64,000 nucleotides of DNA from Bacteroidota bacterium (GTDB lineage: Bacteria > Bacteroidota > Bacteroidia > AKYH767-A > OLB10). The DNA is taken from positions 124,001 through 188,000 of the forward strand of contig JADKJB010000003.1 of assembly GCA_016722525.1 (NCBI GenBank). Direction: 5' to 3'. The position numbers and the translations under genes were made by a program. The notes under the pieces are model-generated. The model did no database searches. It saw only the letters and a program-made list of their open reading frames with translations, and was not told the origin of the DNA. This document shows positions 48,004 to 58,345 of this stretch, piece by piece. Position 1 is the first letter of the stretch; every line of letters starts with the position of its first letter.

Positions 48004-49538
48004 GGAATATTCCCATGCTTCTTCTTAGGCAATACTGCAACTTTATTCTCCAGCATTTTAAATGCTTTGATTAGTTTAGAGCGGGTTTCTTCAGGCTTAA
48101 TAACTTCATCAATGTAACCTCTTTCAGCAGCCTTGTATGGGTTGGCGAACATTTCAGTATATTCTTTTTCTTTTTCTTTTAATTTGGCTTCAGGATCTTT
48201 GGCCTCTGAAATTTCCTTTTTGAAAATTATTTCTGCTGCACCTTTCGAGCCCATTACAGCAATTTCAGCTGTTGGCCATGCATAGTTCATGTCAGCGCCT
48301 ATATGTTTGGAGTTCATCACATCATAAGCCCCACCATATGCTTTGCGGGTAATTACCGTGATGCGTGGAACAGTTGCTTCACAAAATGCATATAGCAGTT
48401 TTGCTCCGTTAGTAATTATGGCATTCCATTCCTGATCGGTACCCGGAAGAAAACCGGGTACATCTTCAAATACCAATAACGGAACATTAAATGAATCACA
48501 GAACCGAACAAATCGTGCTGCTTTGGTAGATGCATGTATGTCTAATACCCCTGCCAAAAATGCGGGTTGATTCGCAATTATACCAATGCTCCTTCCCGCT
48601 ATCCTTGCAAATCCTACAACAATATTTTCGGCAAAGTTTTTATGCACTTCGAAAAAAGGTTTCTTCATCAATTACATTTGAAATTACATCCCGAATGTCG
48701 TAGGGTTGGTTCGGATTTGCAGGAATAATACTGTTTAAGGCTACACGTTTTTCATCACCACCCTGGTAGGCAAAAAGGGCGGAGCTTCTTCACAATTGGA
48801 AGGAATATAACTCAATAGTAATTTAATGTTGTTGATGCATTCAATTTCATTGGCACATGAAAAATGCGTAACACCCGATTTGGTGGAATGCGTTGAGGCA
48901 CCACCCAATTCCTCTGAAGTTACTTCTTCATGGGTAACCGTTTTTACAACATTAGGGCCGGTTACAAACATGTATGAAGTGTTTTCAACCATCATAATAA
49001 AATCCGTAATGGCCGGTGAATATACCGCGCCTCCTGCACAGGGTCCCATAATTGCACTTATTTGTGGAATTACTCCCGATGCCATGGTATTCTTGTAAAA
49101 AATATCGGCATAACCCCCTAATGAAACCACTCCCTCCTGAATACGAGCTCCTCCTGAATCGTTTAGCCCAATAACCGGAGCCCCATTTTGCATGGCCAGT
49201 TCCATGATTTTGCATATTTTTTCAGCATGCGTCTCTGACAGCGAACCGCCAAAAACGGTGAAATCCTGTGAAAAAACATAAACCGGCCTGTTTTGAATTG
49301 TTCCATAACCTGTAATCACTCCATCACCGGGGTATACTTCCTTGTCAAGCCCGAAATCTCTGGAGCGATGGGTAACCAGCATACCAATTTCTTCAAATGA
49401 ACCATCATCTAATAGAAAATGAATCCGCTCTCTGGCTGTTAACTTCCCTTTTTTGTGTTGTGCTTCAATTCGCTTTTTGCCTCCTCCCAAATGAGCAGAT
49501 GCAATTTTATCTTCTAATATTTTAAATTTCTGATCCAT
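47997..49538 (-). CDS. Acyl-CoA carboxylase carboxyltransferase (propionyl/methylmalonyl-CoA type), two compensating indels
   Basis: About 514 residues after repair; ATG 49538. Crotonase-like carboxyltransferase: KLTARERIHFLLDDGSFEEIG, GGARIQEGV, GPCAGGAVYSPAITDF in the first half; GAKLLYAFCEATVPRITVITRKAYGGAYDVM in the second. It moves the carboxyl group from biotin to propionyl-CoA or a similar acyl-CoA. One T is missing in the plus A5 run 48772-48776 and one T extra in the plus A6 run 48652-48657; between them the frame reads AYQGGDEKRVALNSIIP. The biotin carboxylase and carrier are elsewhere. The stop codon is in the heptamer array. Confidence 0.88.
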
Positions 49539-49735
49539 AATGCGTTACAAAATAAAATAGGAACTATATCCAGCTACAAAGATGCTGAAAATTGAGCGAT
49601 TACCGAAATGGAATAGGGATTTCGACTTTTTATTTGCAAAACAGGATTTTCTTCATGTTAACTATATAAAAACTGTTATACTTTTGAAACATTGAATTAA
49701 CGCTATGTTTTTTATTATAGCCTTACAACCCGCTA

Positions 49736-50479
49736 ATGTCAGATAATGCTAAAAACGGTTCGGATAAAGTTTTTGATGTAAAGCTTGATTCTGTTGCAGA
49801 TTTTAAATTCGGTGAGAATGTTGTTAAAGTTTTTGATGATATGGTCTCCCGTTCAGTTCCATTTTACGACGAAATTCAAAGGATGATCAGAGAACAGGTG
49901 GTTGATTTCGCTGCTCCCGGGAGTAATGTGATTGACTTAGGTTCTTCAACCGGAACCACCCTTCTCGGTCTGGACTCCATGCTGCCTCCCGATGTGGGGT
50001 TTATTGGAATTGATGATTCTCAGGAAATGGTGCTTAAGTGTATTCAGAATTTTGAAAACGCCGGGTTAAAAAGAAAATATGAAGTGCGATTGGCAGATCT
50101 GAATCAAGGAGTAAAAATTGAAAATGCGTCTGTTGTTATTATGTGCCTGACGCTGCAATTTATCAGACCACTTTATCGTGAAGAACTTGTAAAGTCTATT
50201 TGTGCTCAGTTGAATGATAATGGTTGTCTGATTCTTGTTGAAAAAGTTTTAGGGGAGGATTCTTTGTTTAACCGCTTTTTTATAAAGTATTATTATGAAA
50301 TGAAAAAAAGACATCATTATAGCGAAATGGAAATTTCTCAGAAGAGAGAAGCATTGGAAAATGTGCTCATCCCTTACCGTTTGTCTGAGAATATAACCAT
50401 GCTTAACAGATGCGGATTTTCTTCTATTGAAGTATTTTTTAAATGGTATAATTTCACAGCGCTTATTGCAAAAAAATAA
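49736..50479 (+). CDS. cmoA: Carboxy-S-adenosylmethionine synthase (CmoA-like)
   Basis: 247 residues. It follows the CmoA pattern end to end: SVADFKFGENVVKVFDDMV, RSVPFYDEI, NVIDLGSSTGTTLL (SAM site), ENASVVIMCLTLQFI, and SEMEISQKREALENVL with the Arg that contacts the carboxyl of the product. CmoA makes carboxy-SAM from SAM and prephenate for wobble uridine modification by CmoB. No CmoB is here. The next two genes are an ICMT-like methyltransferase (1 base gap) and DAHP synthase/chorismate mutase, which lies upstream of prephenate, a fitting neighbour. Confidence 0.8.
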   Translation: MSDNAKNGSDKVFDVKLDSVADFKFGENVVKVFDDMVSRSVPFYDEIQRMIREQVVDFAAPGSNVIDLGSSTGTTLLGLDSMLPPDVGFIGIDDSQEMVLKCIQNFENAGLKRKYEVRLADLNQGVKIENASVVIMCLTLQFIRPLYREELVKSICAQLNDNGCLILVEKVLGEDSLFNRFFIKYYYEMKKRHHYSEMEISQKREALENVLIPYRLSENITMLNRCGFSSIEVFFKWYNFTALIAKK

Positions 50480-50480
50480 A

Positions 50481-51186
50481 ATGGTTAAAATTGGAAATGT
50501 TGTTTTTCATTATAGGAATTTTCTATTCCCGGGCTTTTATTTTTTGTTGTTTATTCCTCTGTTGGGGTCATTGAAAACCCTGCAATTCCTATAGTTGTTG
50601 GATTTTGATCGCTTTGTCAGGACAAATAATAAGAATGGCAACTATTGGTTTGGTTTATATAATCAGGGGCGGGAAAAATCGCCAGATTTATGCAGAAGGA
50701 TTAGTTACTGAAGGTCTGTTTTCACATTGCCGCAATCCGTTATATGTTGGCAATATTTTAATTCTTGTCGGACTTGGAATTATGTCTAATTCGCTTTTTT
50801 TTATTGCTGTAATGATTCCTTTGTTTCTTTTTCTTTATCAGGCAATCGTTCTTGCTGAAGAAAATTTTTTAAGAAATAAATTCGGGAATTCATTTGATGA
50901 ATACACAAGAAAAGTGAATCGCTGGATACCTGATTTCAATGGCATCCGTGCAACTATGTCTTCAATGGAATTTAATTGGAAACGGGTTTTTATCAGGGAG
51001 TATACCACTATGTATATATGGAGCTCGGGAGCCGTGTTGCTGATCGTGGAAAAATATTTTCAGATTCACGGTAAGCATTTTTTGATGGAAAAGCTTCCCA
51101 TTTTCATCTCTCTTTTGTTACTATTGCTTTTAGGGTACCTGTTTGTGAGGTATATGAAAAAATCAAAAAAATGGACTACTAACTAA
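50481..51186 (+). CDS. Isoprenylcysteine-carboxyl-methyltransferase-like membrane methyltransferase (two frameshifts)
   Basis: About 235 residues after repair from ATG 50481 (VKIGNVVFHYRNFLFPGFYF). One G missing at 50564-50567 and one T at 50603-50606; repair gives LLGVIENPAIPIVVGFLIALSGQ. Signature of the PEMT/ICMT fold: TEGLFSHCRNPLYVGNILILVGLG, then LAEENFLRNKFGNSFDEYTRKVNRW. Five or six membrane segments. It would methylate a lipid or small carboxylate using SAM. It follows cmoA by one base and precedes the DAHP synthase by 12, so the three look co-transcribed. Confidence 0.7.
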
Positions 51187-51198
51187 CAACCCGCAAGG

Positions 51199-52303
51199 AT
51201 GTCAACTGAATTACATATTAATAATGGATGGTTGAGTGATAGTGATCAAAGAATTCTGATCGCCGGTCCTTGTAGTGCTGAATCGGAAGAACAGGTAATG
51301 GAAACAGCCACCGAAATAAAAAGGTGAATCCCAATGCAATTTTCAGAGCTGGAGTTTGGAAACCTCGTACCCGACCTGGTTTGTTTGAGGGAATAGGTGA
51401 ACCCGCACTTCAATGGTTGTTGCGGGTAAAAATGGAGCTCGGACTTCGGGTAACCACAGAAGTGGCGATACCTCGACATGTTGAATCTGCTCTAAAAAAT
51501 AATATCGATGTTCTTTGGGTAGGAGCTCGTACCACTGTGAATCCTTTTATGGTTCAGGAACTTGCAGAAGCTTTGAGAGGTACAGACATTCCTGTTATGG
51601 TCAAAACCCGCTACATCCCGACTTGCAACTCTGGATTGGGGCATTGGAAAGGTTTAATAAAGTGGGAATTACTAAGCTGGCTGCTATTCATCGGGGCTTT
51701 TATACTTTTGAGCACTCTGAATACCGAAATATGCCTCGTTGGGAGTTGGTTTATGAACTAAAATCGCTTTTCCCTTCATTACCTGTTGTTTGTGATATCA
51801 GTCATATCGCCGGCACTACCTCTCTGCTTCAAATGGTGGCTCAGCAGGCTGTCGATTTGAATCTCGATGGGTTGATGATTGAAACTCACCGCAACCCTGC
51901 CGTGGCATTAAGCGATGCACAACAGCAAATCACCCCCTCTCAACTTAAAGAATTGTTGACACATCTGATTAAACGTAATGCGGGCTTTACAGAAGAAGTA
52001 ATTAAGAACAGAATGAATGGCATTCGCAATAAAATTGATGTCCTCGATGAATTGATGTTAAAATCACTCAGCAATCGTATGGATCTCGCCAGGGAAATCG
52101 GAGAACTTAAGAAAGAGCATAATGTGAGCATTCTGCAACTGGAACGTTGGAAAGAGGTTATTGAAAATTGTATGAAAAAAGCGGATGATGCCGGCCTTTA
52201 CAGAGAATTTGTAAGAAACATTTTTATTCAAATTCACGATGAATCTATCCGAATCCAATCTGCTATTCTTACAGGTAAAATTGAGGACCTGGTGAAGCAC
52301 TAA
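51199..52303 (+). CDS. Bifunctional DAHP synthase / chorismate mutase (two frameshifts)
   Basis: About 368 residues after repair, ATG 51199. DAHP synthase: ILIAGPCSAESEEQ, NAIFRAGVWKPRTRPG, DVLWVGARTTVNPF, GITKLAAIHRGFYTFE, VVCDISHIAG. Chorismate mutase (AroQ class): KIDVLDELMLKSLSNRMDLAREIG and ILQLERW. It catalyses the first step of aromatic synthesis and chorismate to prephenate. One A missing at 51318-51322 (repair TEIKKVNPNA) and one A at 51603-51606 (MVKNPLHPDLQLW). Third gene of the cmoA unit. Confidence 0.88.
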
Positions 52304-52371
52304 AAAATGGATTTTTCTATCTGGCGGTCGTAAGAATTAGGCGGGTTTATTGGTTTCACTTTTAGTACCCT

Positions 52372-53163
52372 TCATTTCAAACTGCGTTGCAACTTCTCAA
52401 AATTTTCCGAATGATCTTTCCCTGATTTGGAACCGTATTCTTTCCAAAAGGCCTCAATCTTTTGAACTCTGTTTTCCGGATTGGGATGGGTGCTGAGAAA
52501 TTGTAATGGCCCCATACTCCCTCCTGCTTGTTCCATTCTTTCAAAAAACACTGCGAATGAACGCGGGTTATAGTCGGTATCACTCAAATATTTGACTGCA
52601 AATTCATCTGCTTCTTCCTCATCACTTCTACTAAATTTTAAGCCCAGTAAGTTAATTCCCATATTTGTCAGCAATTCTGATTCTCCGCCAAGGATTAAAT
52701 TTGTAAGTACTTTGATACCATAAGTTTTGGTCATCTGGTCCGTGCTGTGCCGCAAATCACCATGAGCGATTTCGTGAGCCAGGATGCCTGCCAGTTCATC
52801 CTCTGATTGCACAAATTTGATCAATCCGGAATAGACATAAATATAACCACCAGGAGTACAAAAGGCATTGTAAAGAGTATCATTATCAATTACTTTCAAT
52901 TGCCAGGCAAACTCCTCTCGATGTAAAATTTTTGACGATTGCAGAATTTTTCCAGAGATTCTATTCAAATGCTGATACAATTCCTTGTTGTCATTTTCAC
53001 TTAAAATAGGGAAATTAATAGGGTCATTCTCAATTTGTCCTGCAACCTTTTCGCCTAAAGCCAAATCCTCGGAGGTAGAAAAAAGAGTGTAGTCTCCATC
53101 CTTGCTTTTACAAGCACTGATGAGCAAAATCGTACCTAGAATAAGTTTCCAAATTGTTTTCAT
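52372..53163 (-). CDS. M48-family metalloprotease lipoprotein
   Basis: 263 residues. Lipobox LISACKS at about residue 18. The zinc motif ILAHEIAHGDLRHS (HExxH) is followed by a second Glu in RSDEEEADEFAVKYL. VYSGLIKFVQSEDELAG precedes it. BepA/LoiP-like periplasmic proteases of this kind handle misfolded outer-membrane proteins. Shorter than BepA, with no TPR tail. Single gene. Confidence 0.85.
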   Translation of the reverse strand: MKTIWKLILGTILLISACKSKDGDYTLFSTSEDLALGEKVAGQIENDPINFPILSENDNKELYQHLNRISGKILQSSKILHREEFAWQLKVIDNDTLYNAFCTPGGYIYVYSGLIKFVQSEDELAGILAHEIAHGDLRHSTDQMTKTYGIKVLTNLILGGESELLTNMGINLLGLKFSRSDEEEADEFAVKYLSDTDYNPRSFAVFFERMEQAGGSMGPLQFLSTHPNPENRVQKIEAFWKEYGSKSGKDHSENFEKLQRSLK

Positions 53164-53236
53164 TGGCTAAAGGTCGTAACATTTTAAAGAAAACAGGAAA
53201 GTATTCAAAAGGGTTTTTTAATGGCCGATAATTTTC

Positions 53237-53244
53237 TATTTTTG
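53237..53244 (+). promoter_or_regulatory. Candidate -7 promoter box
   Basis: TATTTTTG, 22 bases before the isomerase ATG at 53267. Confidence 0.45.
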
Positions 53245-53266
53245 CTTCATATTTAAATAGCTTCTT

Positions 53267-54250
53267 ATGAAAGAATTAATAGCATCTTTTACAGCACAAC
53301 TTCGTCAGGCAGTAGATATTGGTGAAGGCGCTTCCTTTAATAAACATAGCGGAGAAATCAGAAATGTGCTGATTACTGGCCTTGGTGGATCCGGAATCGG
53401 AGGCAGCATCATTAATCAAATCATCGAACATGAAATTAAAGTTCCTGTTGTTGTTAATAAAGACTATTTCCTTCCCGCCTTTGTTGGTCCTGAAACATTA
53501 GTGATCGTATCCTCCTACTCAGGCAATACAGAAGAAACACTTGGAGCCATGAAAATTGCCATGGAAAAAGGTGCTAAAATCGTTTGTGTTACCTCAGGAG
53601 GTAAAGTGCTCGAAATCGCTAAAGAAAAAGGATACGACCATATCATTATCCCGGGAGGAATGCCTCCCAGAGCTTGTCTGGCTTATTCATTTACACAGCT
53701 GTTTTTTGTATTGCACGGTTTTGGTTTGATAGGAAACTGGTTCAAAGCTGATTTCGAAACCAGTATTCATCTCCTCGATCATGAAGAGGAACACATTTGT
53801 TCAGAAGCCTATTATTTGGCTGAAAAACTTCATAAACATGTTCCTGTAATTTACAGTCAGGCAAATTATGATGCAGTGTCTGTTCGATTCCGCCAGCAAA
53901 TAAATGAAAATGCTAAAATGCTGTGCTGGCATCACGTGCTTCCTGAAATGAATCATAATGAATTGGTAGGTTGGACTATCCCTAATGATAAATTAGCTGT
54001 GGTGTTCTTGAGAAATGAAAATGATTACGAAAGAACAAAAGCACGCATGGAATTGACAAAATCAATTGTAACCAAATATACTCCCTATGTTTTTGAAGTG
54101 TATTCTAAAGGGGCTACCCAACTTCAGAAATCACTCTATCTAATTCATTTTGGCGATTGGGTTTCCTGGTACCTCTCTGAAATTAGAAATATCGATGCTA
54201 CAGAAGTGAAAGTTATCGATTTCCTTAAAGGCGAATTATCGAAAATATAA
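53267..54250 (+). CDS. Bifunctional phosphoglucose/phosphomannose isomerase
   Basis: 327 residues with two SIS folds. NVLITGLGGSGIGGSIINQ is the N-terminal sugar-phosphate loop; VSSYSGNTEETLGAMKIA the Ser-rich SIS motif; LPEMNHNELVGW carries the active-site Glu/His of the PMI/PGI branch. It interconverts fructose 6-phosphate with glucose 6-phosphate and mannose 6-phosphate. No frameshift. Cytoplasmic, single gene. Confidence 0.88.
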   Translation: MKELIASFTAQLRQAVDIGEGASFNKHSGEIRNVLITGLGGSGIGGSIINQIIEHEIKVPVVVNKDYFLPAFVGPETLVIVSSYSGNTEETLGAMKIAMEKGAKIVCVTSGGKVLEIAKEKGYDHIIIPGGMPPRACLAYSFTQLFFVLHGFGLIGNWFKADFETSIHLLDHEEEHICSEAYYLAEKLHKHVPVIYSQANYDAVSVRFRQQINENAKMLCWHHVLPEMNHNELVGWTIPNDKLAVVFLRNENDYERTKARMELTKSIVTKYTPYVFEVYSKGATQLQKSLYLIHFGDWVSWYLSEIRNIDATEVKVIDFLKGELSKI

Positions 54251-54328
54251 TTTTTTTAAAATCATGGCCAATGCCAAGGGGCTTTTCTAGTCAAAATAAT
54301 AGTTCAATTTTTTAAACCCAAAGTCAGC

Positions 54329-54357
54329 CTCCTCCAAAAAAAATAAAGTTGGAGGAG
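54329..54357. terminator. Possible hairpin between convergent genes
   Basis: Stem CTCCTCCAA (54329-54337) / TTGGAGGAG (54349-54357) between the convergent isomerase and OmpA-family genes. No tight T run follows on either strand, so its role as a terminator is uncertain. Confidence 0.4.
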
Positions 54358-54366
54358 AGGTAGCGG

Positions 54367-56345
54367 TTATTTTTTTGTATCAATCTTGAATTCTATTCTT
54401 CTGTTTTTTGATTTCTCTTCAGGAGTTGTATTTGGAGCTATCGGCTTTGTTTCGCCATACCCTTTGTAGGTTAAGCGTTCCTTTTCAATACCATTGAGAA
54501 TTAAAAAATCTACAACACTTTTGACCTGTTTTCTGATAACAATAAATTATAATCGTCTCTTCCATCTGTATCGGTATGTCCGGATATTTCTACTGTAAGC
54601 GTAGCGTATTCCCTAAGTAATCTTACCAGGCTCATCAAAGTAGTTTTTGATTCAGGTTTAATTTCTGCTTTATCAGTATCAAAAAATACATTATTTAGCA
54701 CAATGTTATTACCTGCTTCCATGGATTTCATGGCAATGTTCATTTCTATTTCCTTGAAAGATGCAGAATCAGAAATATCAAAGTTGTTAGATTCAAATAT
54801 ATAACCATCAGCATATACGAAAGCACCATACCTTCTGCCCGAAGGCAATGAAACAAGATATTTACCTGTTTTGCTATCAGTAATAAAACTTCCAATCCGC
54901 TCCTGCTTGTTGAGGTCAATGAGTTCGATATACGCTGCAAGCGGTAATTTTGTAATGGCATCGGTGACATAGCCTTTCAATACCGACATGCGGGTGAGTG
55001 GTTTGTCAGCCTCCGATAAGAAAGTGACTTTATATAAATCCTTTTCACCAAATCCGTTATCAGCAATGGATGCATAATACGCATTGTTCCCGTTTGCCGA
55101 TACCACAAAATATACATCATCATCAGGGGTGTTAACCGGAAATCCGATATTGACAGGTTTTTTCCAGGCATTGTTTCCAAGTGTGGAATAGAATACATCG
55201 TATCCGCCCATACTGTTATGACCCTTCGATGAGAAATAAAGTGTCAATCCACCTGGGTGAATAAACACCCCTTCTTCATCGAAAGGGGTGTTTATAACAG
55301 CACCTAAATTAAGAGCAACTCCCCATTCTTTTTTAATTGGATCCCACTGACTCTTGTATAAGTCTCTTCCACCATATCCCCCTGGCCGGTCACTGGAGAA
55401 GTATATGGTGTTTCCATCTGCTGATAAACAGGCTGAAGACTCATGGTATTTAGTATTAATGTTTTTTCCCGGATCAATTGGCAGGGTCCATTCCCCTTTA
55501 TCAATGTAGGACATCAATATATCTCCGTTATTTCGATCTCCTTTAAATACAAATAGAATGTGTCCGTCAGGGGAAAGCCCTGCTGCTGCATCATGTGTAG
55601 GCGTATTCACAATGGATCCCATGTTTTTGGCAAGTGTCCAAATCCCGTTTACTAATTCGCTGGTATAAATGTCTTCGAAATACTCAAGATCTTCCGGATC
55701 AGTTTCATTGCCGTTTCCACCTGGACGCCTCGATGTAAAAAATAAAGAGGTGCCATCCACTGTTATTAGAGGATTGTATTCCGGGTTCCTTGAATTGATG
55801 GTAACACCCAAATTTTCAATTGTAACATTGATTGGTTTCGCTTCCCGCTCTTTACCATTCTTACATTCTTCTATTCGCCTCCCTATAGCATCTACCGGTT
55901 CCCTGTTTTTTATGGCATTTAAATAGTCCGTGTAGGATGCAATAGCATCATCCCAGCGTAAAAGCATCTGGTAAGTGCGACCCAAATAATAATGTACTTC
56001 CGGATTTACTTCCGGATTCAGTTCAATAGCCCTTAATAAATTCACCAATGCAAGTTGCTTCTTTCGAGCCATCAGATAACTGGCTCCCATTTTATATTTT
56101 AAATCAGCATTTGAATTGTTGAACTTGGAGGCATTTTCGTAATAAGGAATTGCAAATTTGAAAAGAAATGGCCTTCCGGAATAAAAAAATTCGTCTCCAT
56201 TTTTTAGGTCTGCAATCGCAATGCGAAGCTGTGTCTCCTGGTTAGGGAAAAATCGCTCTGAAAATGGAATGTCTTGCGCACTCACCCGTAATGTTGCAAG
56301 GAGGAGGATGAAAAGTAGAAAAAGCGAAGTTTTTTTGGTAACCAT
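54367..56345 (-). CDS. OmpA-family protein with TPR, PD40 repeats and a regulatory-like domain (one frameshift)
   Basis: About 659 residues after repair. Signal peptide 1-23 (ends VSAQD). Tetratricopeptide-like N-terminus (YYENASKFNNSNADLKYKMG, VHYYLGRTYQMLLRWDDA). PD40 propeller repeats (LFFTSRRPGG, IYFSSDRPGGYGGRDLY, LYFSSKGHNSMGGYDVF). A CarboxypepD_reg-like domain (LKGYVTDAITKLPLAAYIE). The OmpA C-domain binds peptidoglycan (FDTDKAEIKPESK, ISGHTDTDG). One C missing at 54525-54526 on the plus strand; repair gives SENRVKSVVDFL and the normal end KNRRIEFKID. It probably links the outer membrane and cell wall; such proteins also occur with T9SS. Confidence 0.85.
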
Positions 56346-56668
56346 TTGTTTTTTTTCAGATGCTGAAATTACGAGATTTCATTGGATTTTACATAGTAGT
56401 TGGAATAGGTTATTGACAATCAAAAGTTAAAAATATGTTTCGGAAATTTTTATTTATGGACCAGTTTAGGATAGACTTTTTAAAAATAGTATATCGAAAA
56501 TATCATTTAATATATTAATAAAGAGTGATTTATGGTTTTTTGGTGGTTGTAATTTTCTTTGCCAGGCCAATAGGGGTGAGGTTAGTGTTAAGTGTCTTCA
56601 ATGAAGTAAAGGGATGAAAAGGTGGAATTCTTAAATTAGTTAATTTAACACCCTCAATTAATGATGTA
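56346..56668. other. Divergent intergenic region, AT-rich
   Basis: About 320 bases between the OmpA-family gene (minus) and the ECF sigma gene (plus). Promoters for both must lie here. No TAnnTTTG box with good spacing or repeat was found. Confidence 0.3.
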
Positions 56669-57247
56669 GTGTTAAACGAAGAAGTCCAGCTGTTTAATTC
56701 CCTTAAAGAAGGGGATGTAATAGCGTTTGAAAAAATATTCAAACGCTATTATTCACCTCTGTGCAATTATATAATTGGGATATTAAATGATTTTGATGAG
56801 GCCGAAGAGGTGGTTCAACAAACTATGATTAACATTTGGGAAAAGAAAAATAATTTGGAAATAACTACTTCGCTGAAATCGTACCTCTATCGATCCGTGC
56901 ATAACGCAGCATTAAATAAAGTACGGCAAACGAAAGTCAGGAAAATGTATGCGATCGAAAAAGTTTATGAAGGCGAAGGATTCTCCGAACAGGCTTCTCA
57001 TAAAGTAATTAAAACCGAACTGGAATTGCAAATAGCTTCTTCAATAGAAAAATTACCTCAACAATGTCGTATGGTATTTAAGTTGAGTCGATTTGAAGAA
57101 ATGAAGTATGCTGAAATTGCAGCTCATCTCGATATTTCAATAAAAACAGTTGAAAATCACATGGGTAAAGCGCTAAAACTCCTTCGAGGATATCTTAAAG
57201 ATTACCTGATCTGGGTTATTGTGTTTTCCCCTCATTATTATAACTAA
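56669..57247 (+). CDS. ECF RNA polymerase sigma factor (FecI-like)
   Basis: 192 residues from GTG 56669; no in-frame ATG lies near, and the frame is closed by TGA at 56615. Sigma region 2: VIAFEKIFKRYYSPLCNYIIG, EEVVQQTMINIWEKK. Region 4: IEKLPQQCRMVFKLSRFEEMKYAEIAAHLDISIKTVEN split across the HTH. First gene of a sigma / anti-sigma / STN / receptor unit. It would direct transcription of the receptor genes when FecR releases it. Confidence 0.9.
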   Translation: MLNEEVQLFNSLKEGDVIAFEKIFKRYYSPLCNYIIGILNDFDEAEEVVQQTMINIWEKKNNLEITTSLKSYLYRSVHNAALNKVRQTKVRKMYAIEKVYEGEGFSEQASHKVIKTELELQIASSIEKLPQQCRMVFKLSRFEEMKYAEIAAHLDISIKTVENHMGKALKLLRGYLKDYLIWVIVFSPHYYN

Positions 57248-57343
57248 TTAGTGAATGAATATTTATTTATAAAATCTTATCAGGCCTCAATTCCTTGAAT
57301 GTGACTTGGGAAATAAAGGATTGTTGATAAAAAAAATTTAGAA

Positions 57344-58345
57344 GTGGAAGATAACGAATATGTAGAAATGCTTATTGCTAAAGTACTTGCAGAGGAAGCA
57401 TCTGACGAGGAAGTAATGGAGTTGCTGGCATGGAGAAACGCCTCGGTAGAGAATGAAGAGTATTTTAGTGTTTTGCAGCAAATATATTCCACCTCCCCAA
57501 ATACAAAAGTGGATCACGTGTTTAATTCGGATACGGCCTGGACTTTGGTGAAACAAAAACTGGAAAGCACTAAAATTGATTCGCAAATCATTCCTTTACA
57601 TCGTATTAAAAATGCAAACTTTTTTTTAAAAATTGCAGCTTCATTGGCAATTATTATCGGATTAAGTTTTTCTATGTATAAAGTCTTTTTTGAGAAAAAA
57701 ATTGTTCCTGTAACTGTCGCGTCCAATTCTGTGGTAAAAGAATTCAAATTACCCGATAGTACAATTGTTTTTTTGAATCGAAATTCTCAAATCATTTATT
57801 CGTTTTCTGACAATCACCGACAGGTAAAATTAGATGGCGAAGCTTTTTTTGATCTTACTGATGATCCACAAAGGCCTTTCGAGGTAAAAGCTGGAAATTT
57901 GCTAATTCAGGATATCGGTACTGCTTTCAATGTTAAGGCAGCTACCGGAAGTGATTCTGTAATTGTTTTTGTTGAAAGTGGAGAAGTGGTCCTTACTTCT
58001 CCTTCAAACAATTATGTACGACTGGTTCAGGGAGAAAAAGCTGTGTACCTGAAAAAACGCGATCAGTTTATCAAAGAAATGATTTCAGATACCAATACAC
58101 TAGCATATAAAACCAGAATTTTTGTTTTTGAAAATGCCAGTCTTATTTCTGCTGTTCAAAAAATAAATGAAGTGTACGGTATCAATATTCAACTTGTAGG
58201 TGATATTGAGGCTTGCCATATTACAGCAACATTTAAGAATGAAAGCGCCAATACCATGATTGAAGTGATTGCTGCTACTCTTAATCTTACAATAAAAAAT
58301 GAAAATGGAGCAGTTATTTTGGAAGGAGTAGGTTGTGAAGAGTAA
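57344..58345 (+). CDS. FecR-family anti-sigma factor
   Basis: 333 residues from GTG 57344. A short cytoplasmic N-terminal domain, one membrane segment (FLKIAASLAIIIGLSFSMY, about residue 88-106), then the periplasmic FecR domain (LPDSTIVFLNRNSQIIYSF, VKLDGEAFFDLTDDPQRPFEVKAG) and a C-terminal STN-like or DUF4974 part (IFVFENASLISAVQKINEVYGINIQ). It holds the sigma factor and senses the receptor or STN protein. Overlaps the next gene by 11 bases. Confidence 0.9.
   Translation: MEDNEYVEMLIAKVLAEEASDEEVMELLAWRNASVENEEYFSVLQQIYSTSPNTKVDHVFNSDTAWTLVKQKLESTKIDSQIIPLHRIKNANFFLKIAASLAIIIGLSFSMYKVFFEKKIVPVTVASNSVVKEFKLPDSTIVFLNRNSQIIYSFSDNHRQVKLDGEAFFDLTDDPQRPFEVKAGNLLIQDIGTAFNVKAATGSDSVIVFVESGEVVLTSPSNNYVRLVQGEKAVYLKKRDQFIKEMISDTNTLAYKTRIFVFENASLISAVQKINEVYGINIQLVGDIEACHITATFKNESANTMIEVIAATLNLTIKNENGAVILEGVGCEE

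Noticed and set aside
47759..48028. Plus-strand open frame of 89 codons
   Set aside because: It is the heptamer array read as Cys/His/Leu/Ser/Thr-rich peptide and overlaps the carboxylase end.
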